Shown here: positions 52,054 through 62,267 of the stretch, piece after piece | Position numbering within the stretch: position 1 is the stretch's first letter | Layout: each line of letters starts with the position of its first letter | Source: Spirochaetales bacterium | Lineage (GTDB): Bacteria > Spirochaetota > Spirochaetia > SZUA-6 > JAFGRV01 | Assembly (NCBI GenBank): GCA_016928415.1 | Contig: JAFGKU010000101.1 | Span: 1 to 64,000 of the forward strand | Direction of reading: 5' to 3' | Length of the DNA stretch: 64,000 nucleotides | Program-made: the position numbers and the translations under genes | The notes under the pieces: generated by a model | Told to the model about the DNA's origin: nothing | Databases searched by the model: none | The model's input: the letters and a program-made list of their open reading frames with translations, nothing else

Positions 52054-53928
52054 ATGAAAAACTCCGAAAACCGGAAAGCGGTTTTTATTCTGGCCCTTTG
52101 CATGGTATTTTTTTTACCCGTGCAAATCTGTTCTTCCGCAGAGCAGGCATCCATCGATGTCTACTTTGGTTTCAACAATTATATATCGCCCGGTTCGTTT
52201 GTTCCCGTCAGGATTCATCTCCGAACCGTGTCACCTGTCATCAAGGGGACTTTGTCCGTTCAAACGGAAACGGGCAGCGCCTATGAGGATACCCTTTATC
52301 AAACCGTTTATACCCGGGAAATCGATGCGGCATCTGAAACGGGCAGGGATGTCTATTTCACGCTCAAAGCGTGGAACTTCTCGGCACCTGTTTCCGTTAA
52401 ATGGGATGACGGCGGCGGGAAGCCGGTTATAAAAAAAGTAAATTTTGAAAAAATGAAAACGGGGGAACCATTAATCCTCTGCCTGAGCCGTTCCCCTGTC
52501 TGTGATTTTCTTGCCCGTGAACAGGACTGCGCCCTGGCCTATATCTCCCCGCAGGACCTCCCCGTCAATCCCGAAGCATTGGAAGGAACGGGCCTGTTGA
52601 TAATACACGATATCCCCCTGGACATTATCATGCCTGCCCAGGCGGAATCATTAAAGCAATGGGTTTCCCGGGGAGGCGGCATCTTATTCACGGGAACGCC
52701 CTCGCTTTTACAGCAGGTTTTCGGCAGGCTGGCGCCATTGTTTCCGGGTGAAATCAGGGGGGCATCGCAGGCGAAAAGCCTGCCCCTGTTTTTCAGGAAA
52801 TACGGCATACCCGCCACCGGGGGAGTCTCCTTCCCTTTATGGCAGGTTATACCCGGAGAAGAAAGCGACGTCCTGAGCGAAAATGGCAGGATTCTTTTCG
52901 TTAAACGGCCGTTCGGTGCCGGCTTTACCGCTTTCGCGGCCTTTGATTTTGCGCAGAGGCCTTTTTCCGACGGTTCCATGGCCGGTTTTTTCAAAGATGC
53001 AATTATAAAAGGCAGGGACCCCCCGTTATCCATACCATCCGTAGACACGCCGCTCCCCGGCTACATGGAAAAAAAATTAGTCTCGGCGTTTCCCGCCTTT
53101 CAATACCTTCCCCTGTTCGGCGCCGGATTTTTTATTATTCTTCTTTTACTCATTTTTGTTCCCAAAAAAGAAAAATCCTTCACGTACCGGCTCGTCATCC
53201 TGGCGGCCGTTCCCCTGACCGTTGCCGGTTTTTTCTGGATGCTCCTGCGGTTTCAGCTTGTTCCCTCCTCCGCCCTCCTTCAGTCCGTTGAAGTGATTGA
53301 AGTAATACCGGGAAGCCGGACCGCCCGCATTGAACAGGAGACCGGTCTATATTCCTTTCAGGATACCGTAGCCGGTCTTTCCCATGATTCCAATCACGGG
53401 CAGGGAATCATTTTCCCCCTGACTCCTTACTATATACCGGAGGAGCCCTTTATTGTCAGGGACGGCGGCATTATTGAAGGACTGAATATTGCCAAGGGGA
53501 AACCCGTCTTCATAAAAAGCACTTCCATTATTGACTTTCCTCTCATCGTACAGGTCCAGGGAACCGCCGGCAGGGTGGAATTGAAAATAGAAAACCAAAC
53601 AAACCGTAAGGCGGAAGATATCATGCTCATAAATAACAACCGCTGTTTATCCCTTGGAAGCGTGGATGCCGGGGATAAACTTGAAAAAAGCATTGAACTT
53701 CCCCTGACCGACGCCCTGCCGGATACCGGGGGCCTGGTGCTGCTTTATATTAAAAGGCTGCTTGCCTCCGGTAGTGTGGGCCCTGACGATTCTTTATTGA
53801 CCGGCATGATTGAAAGCCCCGTAAACCCGGTCAAACCAGATAAAATATTCTTTTTTAAAGAAAAGCTTACCTTCTTTAATGCTTTCATTGGCGGGGGAAA
53901 AAACATAAGGGAGGAACCGCAACAGTGA
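52054..53928 (+). CDS. Membrane-anchored protein of the Bat-like array with glutamine-amidotransferase-like fold
   Basis: 624 residues: signal peptide, N-terminal beta domain (~30-150), a region (~150-310) with LLIIHDIPLDIIMPAQAESLKQWVSRGGGILFTGTP of class I glutamine-amidotransferase-like (ThuA/DUF4159-like) appearance, two membrane helices (~352-400), then an extracytoplasmic beta domain. Catalytic residues of a true amidotransferase are not seen. It opens a chain of seven genes, most of them overlapping; the next gene starts by a GTGA overlap. Confidence 0.68.
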   Translation: MKNSENRKAVFILALCMVFFLPVQICSSAEQASIDVYFGFNNYISPGSFVPVRIHLRTVSPVIKGTLSVQTETGSAYEDTLYQTVYTREIDAASETGRDVYFTLKAWNFSAPVSVKWDDGGGKPVIKKVNFEKMKTGEPLILCLSRSPVCDFLAREQDCALAYISPQDLPVNPEALEGTGLLIIHDIPLDIIMPAQAESLKQWVSRGGGILFTGTPSLLQQVFGRLAPLFPGEIRGASQAKSLPLFFRKYGIPATGGVSFPLWQVIPGEESDVLSENGRILFVKRPFGAGFTAFAAFDFAQRPFSDGSMAGFFKDAIIKGRDPPLSIPSVDTPLPGYMEKKLVSAFPAFQYLPLFGAGFFIILLLLIFVPKKEKSFTYRLVILAAVPLTVAGFFWMLLRFQLVPSSALLQSVEVIEVIPGSRTARIEQETGLYSFQDTVAGLSHDSNHGQGIIFPLTPYYIPEEPFIVRDGGIIEGLNIAKGKPVFIKSTSIIDFPLIVQVQGTAGRVELKIENQTNRKAEDIMLINNNRCLSLGSVDAGDKLEKSIELPLTDALPDTGGLVLLYIKRLLASGSVGPDDSLLTGMIESPVNPVKPDKIFFFKEKLTFFNAFIGGGKNIREEPQQ

Positions 53929-54743
53929 CAAGGAAAAACATCCCTGTTTTTTTAAATGGAATCGGGATCCTTATCGCCAGAAAAAAAGAAAATCTTGTGT
54001 TTGCCGCCTACCTCTCGTTCACGTTCGTGGCATTCCTTTTTTTCACACAACGGCAGGTAATGGTTTCGAAAGATTTACCTCCCGATTACTCGTTTTTCTT
54101 CATAAACTTTATCACGACAGCTCTTGCCGTGTTGATATCCGTTTACCAGGCACTCATGGAAATGGCTTCTCCCGGGTTTAAAAGAATCAGGACATGGTTC
54201 GGGGAAGGCATCAAGCCCCTCTCCTTCTTTTTACAGAAGTTCACGCTGTACGCCGTAATCAGCTGCGTACTGTCGCTTCTTCCCCTTCCCTTCCTCGTCA
54301 TTCAGGCCGTTTCGTCGGGCATGAATGATTCTTTACTCCTGTTTGTCTTCCTTTATAACGTGTGCCTTTTATTGTCCGTGAGATTATTGGGTTTCCTGTT
54401 CAGCCTCCTCCATAAAATCAAGGAATTCCCCCTTTATTTTGTTTTTTTCACTTTCCTGGGAACCATACTCCTTCTTTATTTCGGTTCAACTTTTCTTTTA
54501 CCTCAGGTAAGCATAGCGGGAGCCTTATTGAACCTGAACAACCCCCTGATAAAAAACCTCTCTGAAATACAGGTCTTTCAAACCATGAAACTATCCGCCT
54601 CGTTCGATTATTTCCCGGGAGTTTACTGGACGGGATTATTTTTAAATCTTGGCTTGATTTTTCTTTCTTTTCCCTTGTCCTTGTTCATGATAATAAACTA
54701 TCATGGGAAAATAAGAACAGAGGAAAAGACCCTTGAACAATGA
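53925..54743 (+). CDS. Polytopic membrane protein of the Bat-like array
   Basis: 272 residues with about six membrane segments (for example LVFAAYLSFTFVAFLFFT, FFFINFITTALAVLISVY, YFVFFTFLGTILLLYFG and GLFLNLGLIFLSFPLSLFMII). The shape resembles an ABC-2 permease, but no ATPase gene is near except MoxR. Function unknown. The start is GTG in a GTGA overlap with the previous stop; the next gene overlaps by 11 bases. Confidence 0.7.
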   Translation: MTRKNIPVFLNGIGILIARKKENLVFAAYLSFTFVAFLFFTQRQVMVSKDLPPDYSFFFINFITTALAVLISVYQALMEMASPGFKRIRTWFGEGIKPLSFFLQKFTLYAVISCVLSLLPLPFLVIQAVSSGMNDSLLLFVFLYNVCLLLSVRLLGFLFSLLHKIKEFPLYFVFFTFLGTILLLYFGSTFLLPQVSIAGALLNLNNPLIKNLSEIQVFQTMKLSASFDYFPGVYWTGLFLNLGLIFLSFPLSLFMIINYHGKIRTEEKTLEQ

Positions 54744-56043
54744 TTCGTTAATAGAAAAACAATCCCGGCGCATCACCAGAAGGGCACGATCCCTTCAGGC
54801 AATCCACGTATTCCTTCTTGCGGCCGTCCCCTTTACCGGCCTCTGTTCAGGCTTTGCCCTGGTAAATCAAATAAACGGCATCACCTTGAATCTTCCGTTG
54901 ATATTCCCGATCGTGCTTGCTTCTTTTCTTGCCGTTTCCATTGCGATATACCTGGTAACCCGCAAAAGCACGCTCCAATGCCTGATCGAGGCGGAAAAAA
55001 AGGCGGACCTGAAGGAAACGTTAAGTACGGCCTACGAATATTCACAACCCAATGATAATCCCTTTACCCCACTTCTCCTCAAGGATGCGTCTGAAAAAAT
55101 GCTTATAATAAATTTGGAAAAGCTGTTCACGTTCCGTTTCAGGCGTGTTTATCTTCTTGTCCCGGTTTTTCTTGCCCTCACCCTTTTTTTCAGTATTATA
55201 AACCTGGATATAGTCCTCTGGCGGGAAACAGGCCCGCAATTTGCCGTATCGGAAAAGAAAATTGTCGAATGGATGAGCGAGACTGTCCGTCTGCCGAGGG
55301 ACGACCCTGATTATGTCTACACAGAACCCGTTGCCGGGGAATGGGACATCCTTGAAAACGAATCTGTACAAAGGGACCTGACGGAAAAGGAACTGAAACA
55401 GGCCATAAAAGATTTCCAGGAGGCCTACAAGACCTGGCCGGAAGAAGTACGGCGGAAAATCCGGGAAAAACTAGCCCGGATAGATGACAGTGAAAAAAGA
55501 ACATTCCTGTCGGATATTATCCCTTCGCCGCCTCCTGAATTCCCGAGGGAAACGCCCAATGATTATATTGTAAAAAACACGGTAAATGAGGAAGACGAAA
55601 AAAATGCCGGGAAGGATACAGGCCACATGCTGGACAATGCAAAGGGGCCTTTGGAATCGGGCCGGGAACAAACAGGCACAGAGGAATCAATGGCGGATGC
55701 CATGGAAAGCCGTGAAGAGGAAAAGGGTAAAAGTTCGGAAGGCAGCAGCCTTTCCGCCCCTTACATGACCACGAATCAGGAGCAGGCATTTGAGATCCTG
55801 AAATCAGAAAAGGAAATTGATTTATCAACCGTACAGAACAGGAGCGAGGAGGATATTATCCGGTTCATCCGGGGAATCCTTCCCGAAGGAAAAAACAGCG
55901 GTAAAGACATTGAAGAATTCATAAAACAAACAAGGCTCGAAACAACGGGAGCGGTCAATAAGGAAAACATTCCGGCTGTATACCGTGAACTGATCAAGCG
56001 TTATTTTACCCGGCTGGGTTTATTCAAGGAGGAAGGCAGATGA
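54733..56043 (+). CDS. Membrane protein with charged cytoplasmic/periplasmic tail (DUF4175-like)
   Basis: 436 residues: two membrane helices near the N-terminus (AIHVFLLAAVPFTGLCSGFAL and LPLIFPIVLASFLAVSIAIYLVT), a third (~133-153), then ~280 residues that are strongly charged and largely helical or disordered, with repeated acid/base stretches. It resembles the DUF4175-type proteins that accompany MoxR/vWA genes. The start is TTG at 54733, overlapping the previous gene. ATGA overlap with moxR. Confidence 0.68.
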   Translation: MNNDSLIEKQSRRITRRARSLQAIHVFLLAAVPFTGLCSGFALVNQINGITLNLPLIFPIVLASFLAVSIAIYLVTRKSTLQCLIEAEKKADLKETLSTAYEYSQPNDNPFTPLLLKDASEKMLIINLEKLFTFRFRRVYLLVPVFLALTLFFSIINLDIVLWRETGPQFAVSEKKIVEWMSETVRLPRDDPDYVYTEPVAGEWDILENESVQRDLTEKELKQAIKDFQEAYKTWPEEVRRKIREKLARIDDSEKRTFLSDIIPSPPPEFPRETPNDYIVKNTVNEEDEKNAGKDTGHMLDNAKGPLESGREQTGTEESMADAMESREEEKGKSSEGSSLSAPYMTTNQEQAFEILKSEKEIDLSTVQNRSEEDIIRFIRGILPEGKNSGKDIEEFIKQTRLETTGAVNKENIPAVYRELIKRYFTRLGLFKEEGR

Positions 56044-57026
56044 ACGAAGACAAAGCCATGGACAAAATCGAGGAGATACGCTTCAAGTACTCCCTGCTGA
56101 AAAAGGAGCTTTCCAGGGTGATCATAGGCCAGGAGAATATCATAGAGGCCATATTCACCGCCCTGCTCTGCAATGGACATATCCTGCTGGAAGGGGTCCC
56201 GGGCCTGGGAAAGACATCACTCATCAAGGCCTTTGGTTCGGCGATGGATTTAAGCGTGTCGCGCATCCAGTTTACGCCGGACCTCATGCCGGCCGATATT
56301 ACCGGTACCCTCATCATCAACCAGGACGATAATAATAAACGGTACTTCGAGTTTCAGAAGGGGCCTGTTTTTGCCAATATCGTACTGGCGGACGAAATAA
56401 ACCGCGCCACGCCCAAGACACAATCAGCGCTTCTTGAAGCGATGCAGGAGCAGGGAGTGACGGTGGGCGGAACCCTTCACGAACTCGAAAGCCCGTTTAT
56501 CGTGCTGGCAACGCAAAACCCGATAGAGCTGGAAGGCACATACCCGTTGCCTGAAGCACAGCTGGACAGGTTTTTCTTCAAGCTCAAAATCACCTTCCCT
56601 TCCTTTAACGAGCTAAAGGAAATCATTACATTGACAACGGACAAGCCGGCCGACCGGCCTGAAAAGGCATTGAACGGAAAATTCATCAACAGCATTAAAA
56701 GTTTCATTATAAAAGTGCCGGTAGCCGCGCACGTAAAGGATTACGTGCTCAAGATTCTCCTGGCCACACACCCCGACTCGGAATTCGCCACGGCACGGGT
56801 TAAAAAATACGTGAAGTACGGTTCATCTCCAAGGGGAGCGCAGGCGATTCTTCTGGCGGCCAAGGTAAAGGCCGTTTTTGAAAGCAGGTTCAACGTGAGC
56901 ATGGAAGATGTAAGGGAAATGCTCCTCCCCTGCCTGAGGCACAGGATCATTCTCAATTTCGAGGGCGAGGCGGAAGGCATTTCCCCGGAAAATATAATCG
57001 AGGACATAGTCAAGGCAGCGGAATGA
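56040..57026 (+). CDS. MoxR-family AAA+ ATPase
   Basis: 328 residues. Walker A GVPGLGKTS (~52-60), Walker B IVLADEINRATPKTQSALLEAMQE, sensor ATQNPIELEGTYPLPEAQLDRFF, the standard MoxR signature. MoxR ATPases act as chaperones for vWA-domain partners (known), which fits the DUF58 and vWA genes directly downstream. The start ATG overlaps the previous stop (ATGA), and its own stop overlaps the DUF58 start. Confidence 0.95.
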   Translation: MNEDKAMDKIEEIRFKYSLLKKELSRVIIGQENIIEAIFTALLCNGHILLEGVPGLGKTSLIKAFGSAMDLSVSRIQFTPDLMPADITGTLIINQDDNNKRYFEFQKGPVFANIVLADEINRATPKTQSALLEAMQEQGVTVGGTLHELESPFIVLATQNPIELEGTYPLPEAQLDRFFFKLKITFPSFNELKEIITLTTDKPADRPEKALNGKFINSIKSFIIKVPVAAHVKDYVLKILLATHPDSEFATARVKKYVKYGSSPRGAQAILLAAKVKAVFESRFNVSMEDVREMLLPCLRHRIILNFEGEAEGISPENIIEDIVKAAE

Positions 57027-57907
57027 GTGGGGACCTGGTTTTTGAAAGCGGATTCCTAAAACAGCTTGAAACGCTTTACATCCTGTCAAGAAGATTAAAA
57101 AGGGGAAGCGGCAGGGGGGAACACCTGTCATCCCGGAAGGGATACAGCCTGGAGCTTTCGGACTACAGGAATTACACCGTCTATGATGACTTCAGGCACA
57201 TTGACTGGAACGTATCGAGCCGGCTTGAAAAACTTTTTGTCAAGGTTTTCCGGGCGCAGGAGGAAATGACCATCTACCTGCTCCTCGACGCCAGTTCGTC
57301 AATGGCGACGGGAAACCCGTCAAAGCTCCATTATGCGAAACATGTCGCCGCGTCGCTGGCTTACATTGGCTTATCCTCCCTGGAAAGGGTTTACTGCGGC
57401 ACCTTCGCGGAAAAGCTCAAAACACTGATCCCCCTGGGCCGGAACAGGCAGTCTTTTCATAAACTGCTCAGGCACCTTTCCGGGATAAAACCCTCGGGAC
57501 GCACCGACCTGAACAAGTCTCTGTCGGAATACGCACGAACGGCGAAAAAGCCGGGAATCGTCATTCTCATAAGCGACATGCTGGATGAGAACGGCTTTTC
57601 GGGCGGACTGTTATCCCTGCTGTACGCCAGGCTTGAAGTGTTCGTCATCCAGGTTCTGGATAAAAGCGACATGCATCCGTTTGCAACCGGTCCTCTGAAG
57701 CTTACGGACAGGGAAACGGGAAAAACCATTACGCTCCATGTCGATGATTCGATCATTGACCTTTATACACAGCATGCGCTTAAGCACACGAACGGACTGA
57801 AGGATTTCTGCATGCGAAAGGAAATTGACTTTATTCAGACGGATACGGAACTGCCGTTCACGGACCTGGTTTTAAAATACTTGAGGGAAGGAAGCCGGAT
57901 AAGGTAA
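57023..57907 (+). CDS. DUF58/vWA protein partner of MoxR
   Basis: 294 residues. The DUF58 signature RNYTVYDDFRHIDWNVSSR is followed by a vWA domain whose MIDAS DASSSM (D89, S91, S93) is intact. ATGA overlap with moxR makes stoichiometric translation likely. Cytoplasmic; by analogy it receives the MoxR action and works with the membrane vWA proteins that follow. Confidence 0.93.
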   Translation: MSGDLVFESGFLKQLETLYILSRRLKRGSGRGEHLSSRKGYSLELSDYRNYTVYDDFRHIDWNVSSRLEKLFVKVFRAQEEMTIYLLLDASSSMATGNPSKLHYAKHVAASLAYIGLSSLERVYCGTFAEKLKTLIPLGRNRQSFHKLLRHLSGIKPSGRTDLNKSLSEYARTAKKPGIVILISDMLDENGFSGGLLSLLYARLEVFVIQVLDKSDMHPFATGPLKLTDRETGKTITLHVDDSIIDLYTQHALKHTNGLKDFCMRKEIDFIQTDTELPFTDLVLKYLREGSRIR

Positions 57908-57917
57908 AAATAGAATC

Positions 57918-59792
57918 ATGGAATGTGGAAATATCGGCGGATTTCTGGTACTCCTGCTCATCCCTCTTATCCTGTATCTGAACAGGGAAGAAAAACGCTT
58001 TAAAAGAATACCGGTATCCTCACACCTGTTCTGGGGGAAAATATACGGCACAAAAAAAAAGCAGCTGTTCAGGGAAAGACTGTTAAAAAACCTGCTTTTG
58101 ATCCTGCAGATCGGAACACTCATATCAATAGCCTTCTCTGCAGCTGAACCGTATATCGTTCAATACGTCATCTCCTGGAAACACGATACCGTGCTGATCA
58201 TGGATACAAGCGCCGGCATGAATACGGTATCCGATGACGGGCACTCAAGGTATTACAGGGCCAAAAAAGAAGCGATGAAACTTCTTGAAAAGGTAACGGA
58301 TGAAAACAGGATGCTCGTCATGGAGGCGGGGCCGCAGTCGAGGATACTGACCGCTTTCACATCCGACAGGAACAGGCTGCGGGAAATAATCGACTCAGGC
58401 CGCGCATCGGACACCCCTGCCGATATATCCGGAGCCGTTTCATTGGCCTGTTCCCTGGCAAACAAGGTGCGCGGTGATGAAATTATCCTCATTACCGATT
58501 GCGCGTTCGATGATAAAGAAATTCCCGATATATCCGCCTATAATTTCAGGATAATCCAGGCGGCGGATTCATCGCCGACGGTAAACTCGGGCATAACGCG
58601 GTTTGCGGCAAGAAAACGCAAAGCCACATTGAATGACTATGAAATCATGTTCTCCGTGTACAACGGCCGGTCCGGGGCGGCCGATTTTTCCCTCTCCCTT
58701 CTTGCTGACGGCGTAAAAATTGCCGATCAAAACATCAGGCTGGAGGCGGAGGAAGAAAAGACTTTTTTCTCCCATGCCGGAGAAATTTCGGCCCAGGCCC
58801 TTATGCTGACCCTTAACACTGACGACGGGCTTGACGCCGACAACCATGCCTATTGGATTCTTTCCAACAGGAAAAAAAGGGTGGCGTTGATTGGTACCCG
58901 TAATGAATTTCTCCTGTTGTTCTGCGATATTTTCCCAGGCATTGAATCAACCGTCATTCCCGTACCGTCCGGCACGGAGCCGATTCCCGGTCTTTCGGGC
59001 TATGATGCCGTTCTTTTCAACCAGTATGCCCCCCGTGTTCTTCCGGCAGCCGGCAATTACCTCTTTTTTGAAGGCTTCCCCGGCAATGTACCTTTTAAGG
59101 TCAAGGGGCGTTTCGGTTATGATGAAATCACGCGGTTCAATCCGGACCATCCTGTCACCAAAGAAATCACGGCATCCCGGATAAGGGTCAAAGACGGTCT
59201 GGATATAACCTTGAAGAATACGGGAACCATGCTCGCAGGATCAAAGAGGCGTCCTTTAGTTGTATCACAGGAAACCGGGACAGGGAAAAGGGTCTTCTTT
59301 ACCTTCAGCCTTTTTAAAAGCGACCTGCCCCTTCTCCCGGACTTTGTGGTTCTCATGGGCAATGTTTTTTCATGGTTTTTCGGCGACCAGGACAACGGTG
59401 AAAACATGGCAACCGGCCAAGCGTACGCACTGCCGGCCGCCGCCGGAAACTACCGTATAACAACTCCGGATGCACGGAAAGTGGACGTTTCCCCGGATTC
59501 AAATCCTCCCCTCTTCAAACAGACCCTGAAAGCGGGCTTTTATAAAATCGAAACTGAATCCGGTACCCGTTTCTTCGCCGCCAGCCTACTGGACAGGGAT
59601 GAATCGAATATTCAGCCGCGTTTTAAGGGCAGCCTGCTGAAAACCGGTTTTGACGAGGTGACGCACAGGCTCTCCCATGACTATAAACTGCCCTTGCAGT
59701 CCTGGTTCACCCTGGCATGCTTCATCCTGTTGGGAATGGAATGGTTTTTTTACTGGTTGGCAGGGAGAAAAAAGGTTAAAAATGCAGAATAA
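57918..59792 (+). CDS. BatA-like membrane protein with altered vWA MIDAS
   Basis: 624 residues: BatA-type N-terminus with one helix (FLVLLLIPLILYL), a second helix (~58-78), then a vWA domain (~90-220) in which the MIDAS reads DTSAG (D96, S98, G100), so the third ligand is Gly and metal binding may be weakened. A beta domain and an amidotransferase-like region (~310-480) follow, and a C-terminal membrane helix (~598-618). It starts 10 bases after the DUF58 gene and overlaps the next gene by 11 bases. Confidence 0.85.
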   Translation: MECGNIGGFLVLLLIPLILYLNREEKRFKRIPVSSHLFWGKIYGTKKKQLFRERLLKNLLLILQIGTLISIAFSAAEPYIVQYVISWKHDTVLIMDTSAGMNTVSDDGHSRYYRAKKEAMKLLEKVTDENRMLVMEAGPQSRILTAFTSDRNRLREIIDSGRASDTPADISGAVSLACSLANKVRGDEIILITDCAFDDKEIPDISAYNFRIIQAADSSPTVNSGITRFAARKRKATLNDYEIMFSVYNGRSGAADFSLSLLADGVKIADQNIRLEAEEEKTFFSHAGEISAQALMLTLNTDDGLDADNHAYWILSNRKKRVALIGTRNEFLLLFCDIFPGIESTVIPVPSGTEPIPGLSGYDAVLFNQYAPRVLPAAGNYLFFEGFPGNVPFKVKGRFGYDEITRFNPDHPVTKEITASRIRVKDGLDITLKNTGTMLAGSKRRPLVVSQETGTGKRVFFTFSLFKSDLPLLPDFVVLMGNVFSWFFGDQDNGENMATGQAYALPAAAGNYRITTPDARKVDVSPDSNPPLFKQTLKAGFYKIETESGTRFFAASLLDRDESNIQPRFKGSLLKTGFDEVTHRLSHDYKLPLQSWFTLACFILLGMEWFFYWLAGRKKVKNAE

Positions 59793-62244
59793 AATACCCG
59801 GAATATTACGCCTTATCTCCATGGTTCTCTTCCTGCTGGCTTTTTTCAACATCACCTGGGACACACCGGATGACAGCCTAGACATCGTATATCTGCTTGA
59901 CGTTTCGGCAAGCATGAATGATGATATGCAAAAAGAAGCCCTTCAGTTCATCAACGATTCGATGAAGGTCATGCAGGCCAGGGACCGGGCCAGCCTCGTA
60001 CTGTTCGCCAGGGGAGCCTCCGTTGAATTCACGGGAGAACGCGGTCTCCCCGTGCATGACCCGTATGCGAGTTTCGATATAACGGAAACGAATATTTCCC
60101 TTGCCATCAAACAGGGATTATCCATTGAGCAGGATGCCTCCTTCAAGCGCATTGTTTTACTGTCCGACGGGAATGAAACAATGGGCGACTCCCTTTCTTT
60201 GACCGAATCGTTTCCGTCGCTCTCGGCAGACCTTTACACGGTGCCGATTGATACGGAAAACAGGGGCGAAGTGTATATAGAGGCATTGTTATGCCCGCAG
60301 GAAACGGAAAAGGACGCGCCCCACGAACTGCGCATCCTGATCGGCAGTGATCATGACACGCAGGCCACGCTTATCCTCACCTGTGACGGCGAAACCATCC
60401 GTACCGACAAGGTCAATATATCGTCGACCGGTAGCAGCATAACGGCAGTCAACACCTTAAAACGGGAAGGATACCACACATACCGGGCGGTCATCCTTCC
60501 CTTGTCAGACGGCACCAGGGACAATAATGCAGCGGAAGCGGTCACCCATGTAACGGGCAGGGCTAAAATCCTCTACCTCTTCGACGCTTCCCGGCCTTCA
60601 CCCGTCAGCCGTCTGCTGGCATCATCGGGCGTGATCCTGGTCAGGGAGGAAATAAAAACGGCCGTCATTACCCGTGAAAAGCTTGTTGACTACAGTGCCG
60701 TTATCTGCGATGGCATTGCATCAAGCAGCCTTTCGCAGCAGGCAATGAAAGAACTGGAATCGTTTGTAAAAGACCTGGGAGGGGGACTTTTTTTTCTTTG
60801 TCCGCCGGAGACAAAAAGCCTCAAGGGGTACATTGGATCAACAATGGAAAAGATCCTGCCTGTCAATTTTGAATACGAGGATAAAAAACAAAGTTTGAGC
60901 ATACTGCTTGTCGTGGACAAGTCAAGCAGCATGGAGGGCGGAATAGAACGGGAAAAGATCAAACTGGACGCCGTCAAGTCCTCAGTCATGAATTCACTGG
61001 CCAGGCTTGATCCCGACGACAGGATCGGTCTTCTTGCCTTTGACACGGAAGCGGACTGGGTCTTCAAACCGGTACGTGTTTTTGAAAAGGACCGTATCAT
61101 GAACACCCTTGAAAAGCTTTCTCCGGGAGGCGGCACGGACATATACAACGCGCTCGCAGAAGCATACCGGGAAATGATCAAGGAGCCTTCCATCCTCAAA
61201 TACATTATTCTTTTATCCGACGGGAATACCGAAACCACAAAAGAATACGACTACAGGGGCCTGGCCGAAGCAATGGCCGGTGACGGGATCCATCTCAGTT
61301 CCATTGCCATCGGGGCGGATGCCAATACGCTGCTTATGAGAAATCTCTCTCAATGGGGTAACGGGGTTTTTTACAAGGTCGAAAGGCTGGATGACATACC
61401 CCTTTTCTATCTCCGGGAAGTGGACAGGCTGACCAGCCTTGATTCCGTGGACAATGCGGTCAAGTGCCTATTCGCCCAAAACCATGCTGTTACAGGAGGA
61501 TTTTCGGAAAAGGAAATTCCTCCCCTTGCCGGATATTTCAGGACAATATTAAAAACAGCCGGACAAAATATCCTGCAGTCAGAATCAAACAATCCCCTTC
61601 TTGCCTTCCGTTACTACGGGACGGGTAAAACAATGATCTTCACATCCAGCCTTTCTTCAGGCTGGGGTTCCCCGTGGGCCGCCTGGCCGAAGGCATCCGT
61701 ATTCCTGGAGCGCTGCGTGCAATGGCTCAAGAGGGGACCTTCCGATTCAAGGTATTCCCTGAACCAGGCCTCCGCTTACAATACAACAAAACTGATCCTG
61801 GATGCCGTGAATGAAGACGGCAGTTACATTAATGGACGCAGTATTACCGCTTTTATATCGGGTCCCGGACAGGAGTCGCTGCAGGCGCATTTTTCTCAAA
61901 AGGCGCCGGGCCGGTATACAGGGGCTTTCATTGCCCAGGCTACCGGGACGTATTTTATAACCGTTATCGATGAAGAAACAAGGCAATTATTGCTTACATC
62001 CTGGCATACCAAACCTTACCCGGAGGAATTCAAGCCCCAAAAGGCAAACAGGAGTCTCCTTGAAAAACTGGCACATATAACGAAAGGTGAATTGATCGAA
62101 ATTGCGGACAATGATGCTATCCGGAAAATATTTTCAAGAAAATACGTTGTTTCCGGCCATCCCCTGAACACCCTGTTCGTATTCATTGGGCTGGCTTTGT
62201 TTATACTTGAGCTTATCCTGAGAAACACGGCGTTTAAAAAATAA
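59782..62244 (+). CDS. Large membrane protein with two vWA domains (BatA/BatB-like)
   Basis: 820 residues. N-terminal helix, first vWA domain (~33-180) with intact MIDAS DVSASM (D40, S42, S44), a beta domain, an amidotransferase-like fold (~265-370), a second vWA domain (~373-560) with intact DKSSSM (D379, S381, S383) and the GGTD loop, then a beta domain and a C-terminal membrane helix. Two active-looking vWA domains in one chain point to a MoxR-remodelled envelope complex. The ORF track starts 35 codons too early; the ATG at 59782 overlaps the previous gene by 11 bases and has AAAAGG upstream. Last gene of the array. Confidence 0.88.
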   Translation: MQNKIPGILRLISMVLFLLAFFNITWDTPDDSLDIVYLLDVSASMNDDMQKEALQFINDSMKVMQARDRASLVLFARGASVEFTGERGLPVHDPYASFDITETNISLAIKQGLSIEQDASFKRIVLLSDGNETMGDSLSLTESFPSLSADLYTVPIDTENRGEVYIEALLCPQETEKDAPHELRILIGSDHDTQATLILTCDGETIRTDKVNISSTGSSITAVNTLKREGYHTYRAVILPLSDGTRDNNAAEAVTHVTGRAKILYLFDASRPSPVSRLLASSGVILVREEIKTAVITREKLVDYSAVICDGIASSSLSQQAMKELESFVKDLGGGLFFLCPPETKSLKGYIGSTMEKILPVNFEYEDKKQSLSILLVVDKSSSMEGGIEREKIKLDAVKSSVMNSLARLDPDDRIGLLAFDTEADWVFKPVRVFEKDRIMNTLEKLSPGGGTDIYNALAEAYREMIKEPSILKYIILLSDGNTETTKEYDYRGLAEAMAGDGIHLSSIAIGADANTLLMRNLSQWGNGVFYKVERLDDIPLFYLREVDRLTSLDSVDNAVKCLFAQNHAVTGGFSEKEIPPLAGYFRTILKTAGQNILQSESNNPLLAFRYYGTGKTMIFTSSLSSGWGSPWAAWPKASVFLERCVQWLKRGPSDSRYSLNQASAYNTTKLILDAVNEDGSYINGRSITAFISGPGQESLQAHFSQKAPGRYTGAFIAQATGTYFITVIDEETRQLLLTSWHTKPYPEEFKPQKANRSLLEKLAHITKGELIEIADNDAIRKIFSRKYVVSGHPLNTLFVFIGLALFILELILRNTAFKK

Positions 62245-62267
62245 TTTTATACGATAAGGCCATCAAG

